Part shown: one piece after another, positions 43,601 to 55,600 of the stretch
Layout of the letters: each line of letters begins with the position of its first letter
Position numbering within the stretch: the stretch's first letter is position 1
Assembly: GCF_007655005.1 (NCBI RefSeq)
Contig: NZ_SZVW01000001.1
Location: forward strand, 310,001-374,000
Source of the DNA: Streptomyces tibetensis
Lineage (GTDB): Bacteria; Actinomycetota; Actinomycetes; Streptomycetales; Streptomycetaceae
Reading direction: 5' to 3'
Length of the DNA stretch: 64,000 bases
Program-made: the position numbers and the translations under genes
The notes under the pieces: generated by a model
What the model was told of the DNA's origin: nothing
Seen by the model: the letters and a program-made list of their open reading frames with translations, nothing else
Database searches by the model: none

Positions 43601-46600
43601 TGCAGCAACAGCCGGTACTGGCCCAGGAACGGAATCGCCAGCACGATCGGTGTGCCCGACGGCAGACCCGCCCGTGCCAGGGAGATCGCCATCAGCTCGA
43701 CGAACTCCTCGACGTCCGCGTCCCGCGTCGAACGGTCCGGCAGCCGCACCACCACCCTGCCGTCACGCATGTCGCCCCCGGCGACGACCGGCGTCTCCCC
43801 CTTCGGCCACGGCGTCGCCCGCCGAGGACCACTGACCGCCAGGGAGCCATCCCACTGCGGCGCGAGGACATCACCCCAGTCCGTGTCCAGCTCCAGGGCG
43901 TCCATCGCCCCCATGACCTCGGGCCCCAGCCAGTTGACACCCGGGATCCGGCGCTCACCGTCGCTTCCCGGCACCGTGAAGTAGCTGCTCCCATCCGGCC
44001 CGGCCGCCCCCAGCTTGTCCAGGTGGAACGCGCCCAGCGCCACCAGGCTCCCCGCCCGTCCTGCCTGCTCCGCGTCCCGCACCAGCCCGAACAACTCCGC
44101 GCGCACCGTCTGCTCCACGGACGCGTCCTTCGGCAGGTGCAGCACCCGGCGGGCCAGCACGTCCACATCGAACGCCGTGCCGCGCAGCTTCCTGTCCCGC
44201 GCGTGAAGCGCCGCCAGCCGCTCCAGCGCCGCCGCGTCCGGGGTGAGCGTGAACCCGACCGTCGCCCGCCGCTCCAGCTCCGCACGCGGCACCCCGGCGA
44301 GCGCCACCACCTCGTCGGAGGGACGCCCGGCACCGTCGCCCCACGCCAGGCCGAACGCGAAGTTCCGTGCGGTCGGGCGCCGCACGCCCGCCACCGGGGG
44401 GCCTTGAAGCATGTCGAGCGCCTGGTCCAGATAGCCGGTGGCCAACGAGCGCACGGCCCGCACCCGGCCCTCGCCACCGTCAGCGGCATCGGCGCCGTAC
44501 GCGGTGATGTCGATCTGCGGCGGCGCGACGTCCACCCGCCAGTTCCGCAGACCGGCGGACGCCGCCTTCAGCACCAGCTCCCGGACGGCCGCCCGCCCGC
44601 TCTCCGACGGGCGCGACCCACCCGGTGCGAACTCCACCACACTCAGCGGAGGCAGCCCGGGGGCGGACGCGACCGCGGGTGGGGCGGGCGGGGCGGGTGG
44701 CCGCTGGGCGGACGGCGCGTGCGATACGGGCCGGGGTGAGCCGAAGGACGCGGGCGCCTGCGGGGCGACCGGCGCGGCGAACACCCGCGGAGCGGGGTCC
44801 CCCGGCCCGGCGCGGTCCGCGGCGGGCGCGTTCCAGCACGGTCGCAGGCCCTGTTCGGATGACCGGAGGCGGTTGGCCAGGGCCGCGGCCCCCGTGCCCG
44901 GCCCCGACTTCAGCAGGTGATCGGCGACCTCGCGCACCGACTTGCGGTACTTCTCGACGGCGTAGCGGTGGTCCGACCGCGGCTCGTGCGGCTCCGGCGG
45001 CAGCACCAGGAAGAGGGCGGCGGCCCACGCCGGGGCGACGTTCGCCGCCGTGGCACCGCCGGGTGCCATACCGGGTGCCGCGTCCGCGAAGTCCTCGTAC
45101 GCCGACTCCCACAACCGCCGGGACGCCTTCGCCGCCGCCTCGTTCAGCTCCTTGGCCCAGGAACCGGAGCGCTGCAGCATCAGCGTCCGGGCCAGGTACA
45201 CCAGCGGCTCCCGCTCGGCACTCGCGGCACGCAACAAGGCCGCATTCAGGCCCGCGCTCTCGCCCTCGGCGAGCCGTGCCGCGACAGGCTCCACGTCCTC
45301 TCCCGTCAATTGGTGCGCGATCCACAAGAGCTGATCGCTATTCGTCGGTACGTCCGGCGCTTCGGCGGCCTTACCGACAGCGGCAGCCCGAGCCTCGGTC
45401 AGGGTGCCGAGCGGTACGCCCAGGGCCCACAGCCGCGACTCGGCGTCCTCCACCTTCTCCCGCGCACGCCGCCACCTTTTCCGGGCGTTCTTGACCTCCC
45501 GGTCCCGCCCCGCCAGCCCGGACGCGGACGCGGCGTTGAACTGGGCGGAGACAACGACGAGCTCGTCCCACGCCCTCCGGTGCGCCTCCCAGGCGGAGTC
45601 GGTGGCGTCCACATCGAGTGGCCGGGCCGCGGGGAGCTGTCCGCTCCCACTGGCGGCCCCGGACCCGGACGGCAGTGGAAGGACCGGGCGGGCGGGCACG
45701 GGCGCCTGCGGGGCGACCGGGGCCGTCGTCGCGTCCGGCTGCGGGGCAGGTGACGCCGGTGACGTGGGCACCCACGGGGCCGGCGAGAACGGCACCGGCG
45801 AGGCGAACACCGGTGGAGCGGAGTCCCCCGGCCCGGCATCGTCCGCGGGGGGCGCGTTCCAGCGCGGTCGCAGGCCCAGTTCGGGCCGCAGCACATCGGC
45901 CAGCTCCGCCGCGGACCGCAGCGCGTCCTCCGTTTCCGGTCCCCACATCAGCAGGTTCTCGGCTACCGAGCGGACCGCGCCGCGGAAACCCTCCCCGGCG
46001 TACCGGGAGTCGGCGAGCACCGCATGCGGCTCCACCGGCAGCACCAGAGAAACGGCGGCAGCCCAGGCACGGGCGACGTCTGTCTCCATGGCACCGTCGG
46101 GTGACATGACAGGCGCCGCACCCCCCGCGCCCGCGAAGTCCGCGAAATCGTCGTACGCCGACTTCCACAGCCGCAGCGACACGTTCGCCGCCACGGCGTC
46201 CAGCGCGTCCACCCATGGGCCGGGCCGCACCATCAGCACCCGGGCCAGATCCACCAGTGACAGCGCGTCCACCGGCACTCGGTCGTCGGCACCACCGAGC
46301 ATCATCTCGACATCGGCCCACGGGTCGTGGACCGGCGTGACGCCCGCGGCCTGTACGTCAGCCCTGTCCAGACCGTCGCCGGCGTTCGCGACGAGCTGCG
46401 CCGCGACGCCAATCACGTCGTCCTCCGTCTCCTCCGTCAACTGCCCCGCGATCCACCAGCGCTGGGCCTCGTCCCTCGGCACGACCGGGGCCACGACGCC
46501 TTCACCGGCGGCGCCCCGCGCCCCGGCCACAACCTCCAGCGCGACGCCCAGAGCCCGCAACCGCGCCTCGGCCTCCTCCAACCGCTCACGCGCCAGCTCG

Positions 46601-49600
46601 GCCGCGGCCCAGAAGCCCAGGTCCAGGCCCGCCATCAGCGTGTCCTCGTCGCCTGCCCGCCCGGCCCGCTCCTCCGACGCCGCCCCGGCAACAGCCGCCG
46701 CGAACTCGGCCCACGCCCTCGCGTGCGCCTCCCAGGCGGAGGCGAGGACCTGGTCGGCGGACTCGGCGGAGCCGGCGGAGTCCACGGCGAGCGGCCGGGC
46801 ATCCGGGAGCTGCTCAAGCCCTTCGGCAGGCTGGGGCTCCAACGGCAGCGGGGCGGACGGGAGGACGGGCGCGGGAGTCTCGGGTGGCTCAGCGGCAGCG
46901 CCCGCCCCGGGCGTCACCGCGGGCTCCGGGGCCCCCTCCCACACCCTCCGGGGTTCATGCCGCGGCTTCAGGTCGAAGTCGTGCAGCACCAGCTCCGTCC
47001 CGACCTCGCCCGCGGCCGACACCAGCGTGAGCAGCAGCCCTTGCCACAACCCGACCCGGTCATGCCCGGCCTCGGTGAATCGCGCGTTGACCGCCTCCAT
47101 GTACGGGTCGACCACAGCCCGCAGCCCCGTCCACGTCAGCGGAGAAGCGTCCCCCCGACCGGCCCGCCACTGATCCAGCGCGTCGAAACCGCGCAACAGA
47201 GCCTCGAACGCCGCCTCGTCGTCCTCCAGCAGCGGCCCGTACACCAGCCGTACCGCCCGCCACCACCGCTGCACATCCCCGGCCCGGCCCGGGTCACCGG
47301 TCACCCGCTCGGCCCATGCGGCCAGTTGGGCCGGCGACGGCTCCGGGCGGAACCCCGCCAGCCAGTCGCCCTCCGTCAGCCGGAGCACCTTGACCAGCTT
47401 CGACCCACCGTGCCCGTCCGGCTCCCTACGCATGGCGAACCCGACCTCCAGACCCAGGCCGGAGGTCCACACCCACTGGTCCGGGGGCATACCGTCGGCC
47501 AGTACCTGACCGGCCACCGGCCACTCCAGCGGGTCACGCCCACGCGCGTGCGGACCCGCAACGTCCGCGCCCACCACCAGCACCGCCGTATTCGCCGGCT
47601 GCCGGGTCAACTCCGGTACATGCTCGAGGAGATAGTCCGCCACCTGCGCGTAGCCGAACGCCACGGCCGCGCCGGACCCGGGCCTCAACCATGCCGCGGT
47701 CCCGTCCCCGTCGATACCGACCAGGAACACCCTGCTGAACGGCGCCCACTGCGGCGGGCCCTCCGCCACGACCGCCGATGCCCGGGGCGGGTTGCTCTTA
47801 TCCGGGGCCCACCGCACCTCCGTGAAGCGGTCCACCTCCGGCAGCAGGCCGTAGGACCTCTGCGGATGCCGCCACGGTTCGGCTCCGCGAAGCGACACCC
47901 CCACCTTCGCCCCCGACTCGTTCCGGTACGGCACCGGCCGCACCTCACCCACCCGGGCCGGGGTTCCGTCCGGCGCCTCGACGACCGCGGCCGGTGCCGG
48001 CGCCGCGTCCGGCCCGTACGTAGCCCCCGCGATCAAAGGCGCCGGGGGTGTCGCGGCCGAGGGGGGCGCGGGAGCGGCAGGCCCGGTGGAGCCGGGGGCC
48101 CCGTACTCGTCCCGCACCGCCCCGTCCAGCACCGCGTGCTCCACCGACGACGACTCTGTGAACGGCCGCAACGCGTCCACCGCCACCCGCCCGGACGGGC
48201 CGATCACCACCGCCTGTGTGTCGAACAACAGCGCCGACTCCGGCGGATCCGTCAACACCCGGTGCATTTCGGGCTTCGACGCGTCCACCCACACCACACC
48301 GCCATCCGCCGTGTGATACGCCGCGAACGCGTGCCCCAGCCCGTCCTCCGGCCACCGCCCCCGCACCAGCGACACCGAACCCGGCCGCCGCGCCAGCACC
48401 AGGGCCACCGAACCAGGACCCGCACGCCTCACGTCCCGCAGCGCGTCCGCCACCGCGCTCCACGTGCCCACCCGGCCCCACCCGGGACCCCGCACCAGGC
48501 GGGTACGCGGACTCCGGTCCAGCACCGACTCATCCACCACACCCCCCGCCCGCACGCCGTCCTCCCCGTACAGCTTGTCCCGCAGCGCGCCCAGCAGTTC
48601 CACGCACCGCCGCTCCGACGCGCCCCCCGACGGCAGCCCCGCCACCATGTCGTCCACGAGGTCCGTCAGGTCCGCACGGCTCAGCACCCGCGGAACGGTG
48701 TCCGGGGCGGGGGCGGTGACCGGTGCGAGCGCGGGGCGCGTGACCGGCGCGATGGAGACCCAGTCCTCGGCCGTCTGCGGACGGCCCGCCGCGTCCCGCC
48801 CCAGGGCGAGGGTGACCCTGCCGGTGTCCTGGTCCTGGTAGAGGCCGCCCTCGCCGTACGAGGCCCGCGCCAGGTGGCCCGTCGCGAGACTGGTCGCGAG
48901 GAGCAGGGCGTCGACGTTGTCCGTTTCCCCTTCCTCGGGATCCGCGGACGGGAGCAGCCAGACGATCTCGGCGTCCGGCGGCAGCCCGCGCGCCTGAGGG
49001 TCGTGGGAGAGCAGGGCCGCGACGTCCTCCGGCGGCACCACTCCGGTCAGCAGGTCGTTGCCGAGGGCGTCGTTCGCCCAGAGCACCCAGGGCGCCGGGC
49101 CGCCGGGCCGGTGCCAGGGCGCGGGCACGGAGACGGAGGCGTCGTGGTCGATCGCGTCGTCGGACCGGTACCGGATCAGGGTGACCCGGCTCGGGTCGAA
49201 GTCAAGGCCACCCCTGCCGTGTCCGTCCAGGTAGCGGCCGAACGCCCGGCCCCCGGTGTCCCGCAGGAGGGTCTCCGAGTCCAGCACCCCTTCACGTTCC
49301 AGGTGGAACGCCCCCAGCTCCGCGGTGCTGCCGATGTCGCGCCCGGTGTCCCGTGCCTGGTTCACCAGCCGGTACAGCTCCCCGCGGTGCTCGGGGCCGG
49401 AGTTCTCGTCGTACCGGTGCAGGACGCGGGCGGTGTAGGTGTCGGCGTCGCCGCCGTGGTCCCAGACGCCCAGGACGCCCTGGCGCGCGAGGTGGAGCCC
49501 GGCCAGCACCGCGAGGCTGGGCGTGTTGTCCGCCGCGTCCAGCGCCAGGCGGAACAGTTCGGCGCGTTCGCCGGCGGTCACGGGCCCGAACCCGTCCGGG

Positions 49601-52600
49601 TCCAGCACGTGCCGGGCGAGCGCGTCCAGCTCCAGTGGCCCGTCGGCCAGTTCGGGGACCTTCGCCCGCAGGGTGTCCAGCCTGCGAAGCACCTCCCGTG
49701 CGGTGCCGGGGCCGTGTGCCGCATACGCGTCGTACAGGCCGTGCAGGCGGGACAGGGCGTCGAACTCGGCGAGGGCGGCGGCGTACGGGTCACTGTCGCG
49801 CGAGTCGCGGTCGTGCGGAGCGCTGTCGTCGTACGGGTCGCTGCCGGATGCCGGGTCCTCCGCAGGCGCGGCCGGCTCGGTGGACCGGGCGGGCTCGGCG
49901 AGTTCGGCGGTGATGTCCCGGACGGGAGGGAGCTCGTTCCGGGAGCCGAGGCCGTCGCCGGCCGGCGGCGCCTTCGGCTCGCCCTTCCCGCCCTCCGGCC
50001 CGTCCGGCGGGAGGACCACGATCTCCGGGAGGGTGGGCCTGCGGGGCGGCTCCGGGGGCTTGGTGGTGCGGTGGTCGCGCGGGGGGCGGGGGTTGCGGTC
50101 CCCCTCGGGCAGCGCGGCGAGGTACTCGTCGCCGCGCTCGTACAGCGTCACGGCGTTCCCGGCGTCCTCGCCGAGCGCCACGCCGAAGGTGTCGATCGTG
50201 CCGTTCTCGTGCACCAGGGTCAGGTGGATGTCCGTGTTGCGGGCGACGAGTTCCGCCGCGAGCAGGGCGGTGGGGCGGTTCCACCGCCGGGCCGCGAACA
50301 ACTGGGCCCGGATGAGGGCTTCCTCCTGCCGCCTGGACAGCGGCAGGGGCGGCTCGGGCAACCGGCCGCCGCCGCGCTCGAATTCCCGCCGCTGGTCGTC
50401 GGTGAGCGTGATCCCGGCCCCCGCCAGCTCCTGGAGGCGGAAGGTGGCCCGCGGGTCGAGCCGCGCCATGCCGGGCAGCGGCAGGTAGGCCGACGAGGAC
50501 AGGTCGAGGGGCTGGAACTCGCCGCCGCCGTTGGGGGACGGCATCCCGGCGTCGTTCAGGGCCATGGCCAGGGCCGCGTAGAAGCGGTTTCCGTCGCCGG
50601 GCGGCACGGCGAGCCGGTACGCGTAGCCGTCGGGGTCGGTCAGCCGGGCCGGGTCGGAGGCCGCGTCGTACTTGGGCTCGCCCTCGGACTCACCGTCGGT
50701 CAGGCCCTCCCAGGTCCACGGGCGGTGGGCATGGGCGGGCAGCGCGTCGTCCGCCGGAGGCTTGTCGGGGGTGTCCGGGGCGGGGGTGGCCGGTCCCGCT
50801 TCCACCTCCTCCGGCAGTACGGCGCGGAAGCGCTCGTCGGCGAGGTGGAGGATGACGCCGGGGGTGGTGTCGTCGGTCAGGGGCTCGGAGTCCGGGGGGC
50901 AGTCGAGGAAGCTGCCGTCCTCGTGGACGACGCGGACGACGGTGCCGTGCATCCGGGCGGCGAGCGCGGGCAGCAGGTCGGCTGCGGCGTTGTCCCAGGT
51001 CTGCTTGTCGGCGTGGGCGGCCGGGCGGCGCAGTTGCGCGGCCGCCAGGCCGCGGCGCTGGGCCGGGGTCAGCGGGTGGTGGCGCCGTTCGGGGATGGGC
51101 CGGTCCCCGGCCGAGTGCGGGATCACGCCGAAGGCGTCGAACTCGCGGCGCTCCGGGGTGCCGGTGCCCAGGTCGAGCCCGGCGGCCTCGACCTCGGCCG
51201 CGGTGAAGGTGTCCTTCTCGTCCGGGGCGAGGTACGCCAGCAGCGGGGCGTCGTCGGGGAGGGCGGCCAGCGCTTCGGCGAACCGGGTACGGAGGGTGTC
51301 GGCGTCGTCGGTGATGCGGCCGTGGGCGGCGATGAACGCGTGGTAGAAGGACGTGCCGTCCTCGGGCACGTCGCGCAGCGGGTGGGTGGTGCCCTCGGGT
51401 GAGGTCAGGGCGGGCGAGCCGTCCGCGAGGACGGTGGCGGGGGTGTAGAACGGGGTTTTCTCCGAGTCCTCGGTGACCGTCTCCAGGGGTGCGGTCCCTG
51501 TGCCGCCCGTCAGCTCTCCGGCGGTCAGCAGGGGTTCGGGCACCCCGGCGCGGGTGCGGCCCGCGCCCTCCGCGCCGCTGTCCGGGTCGTCGGGCAGCTG
51601 GTGCCAGCGGGTCAGCCGGCCGGCCTCGCCGTGCAGCCGGTGCAGGGTGTCGGCCGCGGTCTCGGCTCTCGTGCGCTGCTCGGCCAGCTCCGACAGCCGG
51701 GCGTCCCGGGTACGTTCGGCCGTGCGCAGGGTGTGGTGGGCGGCCTGGACGGCGTCGTGGGCGCTCACCACGCGCTCGGCCGCGCCGCCGGTGACCTCGT
51801 CGCGCGTCTGCCGCGCCTCGGCGACGAGCCGGTCCCGCGCGTCCTGCCGGATGAAGGTGACGAGGCGGTCGGCGTCGGCCTTCGCCTCGCTTGTGTCGGC
51901 GAGCAGCCGGTCGGCGTCGGCCTGCCCGGCGGCGGTGGCCAGCAGCGCCGCCAACTGGGCTTCGCGGACGGCCTCGGCGGCCTCCTCCGTCGCCTTCTCG
52001 GCCGCCTGGAGGCGGTCCCGGACCCGCTGGTCCCCGACGGCCTCGGGGAAGTTCACCGCGGGCCCCCGCGCCGTCTCGTCCGCGGCCGCGACGGCGGTGC
52101 GGTAGTGGTGGCGGGCGCTGCGGTCGGCGGCCCGTGCGGCGCGCTCGGCCGCGTAGTGGCGCCACCTGGATAGGGCGTACTCCGCCTGGGCCGCGGTCAC
52201 GGCCTCGTGCAGGAGGGGGACGCCCCGGCGCAGGCTCCAGTACTCTGCGTCCGCCTCGGTCAGGGCCTCGGCTGCCTCGTTGACCTTCTGCCATGCCTCG
52301 GCGACCCGCTCGGGGAAGTTCTCGTCGGTGATCAGCCCGAGGTGGCGGGCGACGTCCTCGCGTACCCAGGCGATGACCTGGGTCTGGGTCTCCACGGCCT
52401 GGATGCCCGGCTTGATGCCGCCGAACGGGCCCATCAGGTGCTCGCGGATCCAGGCTCCGGGTGCGCTGTCCTTGAGCTGCCGGTCGACCTCGGCGACGCT
52501 CAGCCAGGCGGTGGGGATGGCGAAGGCGAACATCCGGCCCGTGGTGGGCTTCACCTTCGTCTGGTGCACCTGCTCGTTGGTGACGGCCTGGCCGTCGGAG

Positions 52601-55600
52601 TCCAGCGCGTTGGCGCCGGTGGCGCTCACACCCATGTTGACCGTGCCGAGAGGCTGGGTCTTGATCATCGGGAAGCCGCCGATGGCGGTGTCCGTGACGC
52701 CGCCGTAGTTGGTGTTCGCGGTGGCGTTCTGGGTGTGCTGCTGCGCGGCTTCCATGTCGCCGCCGTCGGCCACCGCCAGCAGCTGGGCGCCGCCGAGGTC
52801 CGGCCGCATGTAGCGGGCGAGGTGGCCGGTCGCGGAGTCCAGGATGGTGTTCTCCGTGAGACCCGCGGTGTGGTAGCCGCTGTCCCCCGTCGCGTCCTCG
52901 GCGAACGTGCTGAGCGCCGCGGTGCCGGAGGAGTCCTCCAGCACCTGCGCGGCGCCGGTGCCCTCGGCGGTGAGCGGGGTCAGCCGCGCCCGGCGCAGGG
53001 CCTCTGCGAGCGCGTCGCCGGTCAGCTGTCCCGACACGTGGGCGAGCCGGTTGTCGTACGCCTTGGCCAGGGCGAGGAGGCCCGCCGCCTCGACCCCCTC
53101 GGCGCCGATGACGGTGCGGACGTCGAAGCCGCTGGGCGGCATCTCGAACGGCGCCTCGCCGGGCTGCCTTTCGGAGCGCCAGGCGCGCACCCGGTCCCAC
53201 AGCTGGTCGGGCGGGATGCGGTCGGTGGCCGACGTCAGCACGTTCACCGCGGGCGACTCGTCCGCGGGCTCCGGCGGGCCCAACGGGTCCGGTTCGGCGC
53301 CGGGTCGGCCGCCGTCGGCGGGGTCGGGGCGCAGCAGGCTGAGCGGGATGATGTCCTTCAGCGTGCCGACGTCCTGCTCGTGGGAGATCCGGGAGGTGGC
53401 CGGGTCGCGGGGCGTGTCACCGCGCATGCGGCCGATCTCCAGGGTGAGTTGGAGCCGGTAGCGGGTGGTGAACTGGGCGTGCGGTCCCTTGGTGGTCGTC
53501 TTTCGCGGCCGGGTGAGGGTGATGCCCGAGGAGCCGGAGAGGACCTGGCGGTTGGAGCCGGTCTCGGTGAGGGACGGGCCCGCCGCCGGGACGTCGGGGT
53601 CGCCGGTGCGTACGGCCTCGGTGACGGTCGTGCCCGCGTCGGAGCCGCGGCCCTGCTCGAACGCGCGGGTGCGGGTCTCCACCGCCGTACGGGACTCCCC
53701 CACCTCGGAGCCGGGCCACAGCCGGTCGAAGTCCTGCCCGTCCTCGACCGGGATGAGCCGGACCCGGACCCGTACGTCCCGCTTGCCGACCCGGAGGCTC
53801 TTCCAGTCGGAGGTGGTCCTGGCGGGGAGCGAGGAGCCGGTTCCGGTCATCTCCTGGCGCAGTGCGCGCGCGACGCGGCCCGACACCAGCCGGCGGACCG
53901 CCTCGCGGCTGACGCCGTCGAGGTCGCGGCCGAGGCCGTCCAGCTTCTGGTCGAAGGCGGTCAGGGCCTCGGTGACGTTCAGGGAGTTGACGGGGTACTG
54001 GCCGAACGGGTGGCGGCGCAGCCAGCCGGGCAGGGACCACGTCCGGTTCGTGTACAGCGGTCCGGTGCCGAGGTCGTCGCCGGGGATCAGGCGCATCTCC
54101 GCGGCGGTCCGCTCGGGGATGTGGCCGAGCCAGCCGCCCTTGATCCGCTGCCACCGGCCGGCCCGGTGGCGCCCCTTCTGCAGCATGAGGAGCCGGCCGG
54201 CCGGCTTCAGCAGACCGATGGAGCGCACGTCGGCCGCGACCTGGTGTTCCGCGTCGCCCGAGGTGAGCACCTGGTGGTCGGAGGTGCTCCAGGAGGTGTC
54301 GGTGGTGACGGTCCGGGTGACGGTCTCGGTCTCGCTCCCCAGGCGTACCCACGGGCGCCAGAACCCCCCGTAGCCGCCGCTGACGCCGGGCCCCGCGGAC
54401 TGGGACTGGCCGTAGACGACGCTGCCGCCGACGGCGTGGGTCGCGGACCTGGCCTGGGTGCCGCTCATCGCGGTGCTGGCGCCGACCGTCACGGAGGACT
54501 TCACCGGCTCGGGCCGTCCCAGGGCGCGCAGCCCGGTGACCCGGATCCGGTGGACGACGGTCGCCAGCCAGTCCAGGTAGGGGCCCTTGCTGAACAGGCC
54601 CGTGGCGCGCAGCCCCAGCTGTGTCGCGATCTGGTCGAAGTCGGCCGTCAGAAGCTGGGGTTGGTGTGCGCGGACCACGGCGTCGTGCGCGGGCACCCCC
54701 TCGTACGTGAGGTGCCACTGCCCCTGGGCCGCTTCGTCCAGGACGTCGTCCACGATCCCCTCGCCGTGCGGCGGCGCCAGGACGGAGACGGTCTGGTGCG
54801 GCTGCCCGTCCAGCGGGCCCGGGTCGTGGGGCTGGACGGGGGCGGTGGGCGTGCGGTCCACCAGGGCCCTGGTCTCGGGGTCGGACAGCCGGCCCTGGGT
54901 GATCCGGCCGGGGCCCCGGTAGGGGTTGTCCGCGCCCTCGGCGTGCGGGTCGGTGTCCGGGCTGTGCTCGGCGGGGACGGCGAGGAGCACCTTGGCGCGC
55001 AGGGCGGGGAGCGGGTTGCCCTCGTCGTCCGTGAGGCCGGCGCGCGGGGTGCGGAAGACGAACAGCTGGGTGCCCAGCAGGCCGAGCGAGGTGATGCCGC
55101 GCAGCAGGCTGCGGAACCGCCAGTAGCCGCCGGTGCTCACCGTGATGGCCAGGTCGTAGCTGTAGAGGTGCGCGGGTTCGGCGGTGTCCGCCGACGGTTC
55201 GGCAGACGCGGTGGAGCCGTAGGGGGTCTCCGCGCGCTGCTGCCAGTTCCCCCGGTAGCCGAGCTGTCCGGTGACGGAGTGCGCGGGGGCGCCGTACCGG
55301 TCGGTGGCGCCTCTGTCCATGGACGAGAACAGGGCCTCGAACGTGGCCTCCGTGGCCTGTGTTCCGTACCGTCCGCCGTCGGCGTTGGTGACGCCGGGGG
55401 TGCTGTACGACAGCAGGTTGTCGGTGGTGCCCTCGAAGGTGCGGCCGGTCATTCTGGCGCCGAGCCAGATGTAGCGGTGGCCGCGGGTGAACCGTCCCGG
55501 GTCCTGGAGGGGGACGCGCAGACCGGTGGTGCGCATCGTCTCCAGGTTCCCGGCCGAGGCGTGGTGGGACAGCGCGTTGTACACCGTCAGAAGGTTGTGC

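Noticed and set aside
46327..51402. A plus-strand open frame of 1,691 codons
   Set aside because: Same antisense artefact. Its product is low-complexity and the opposite strand holds the giant protein's recognised domains.
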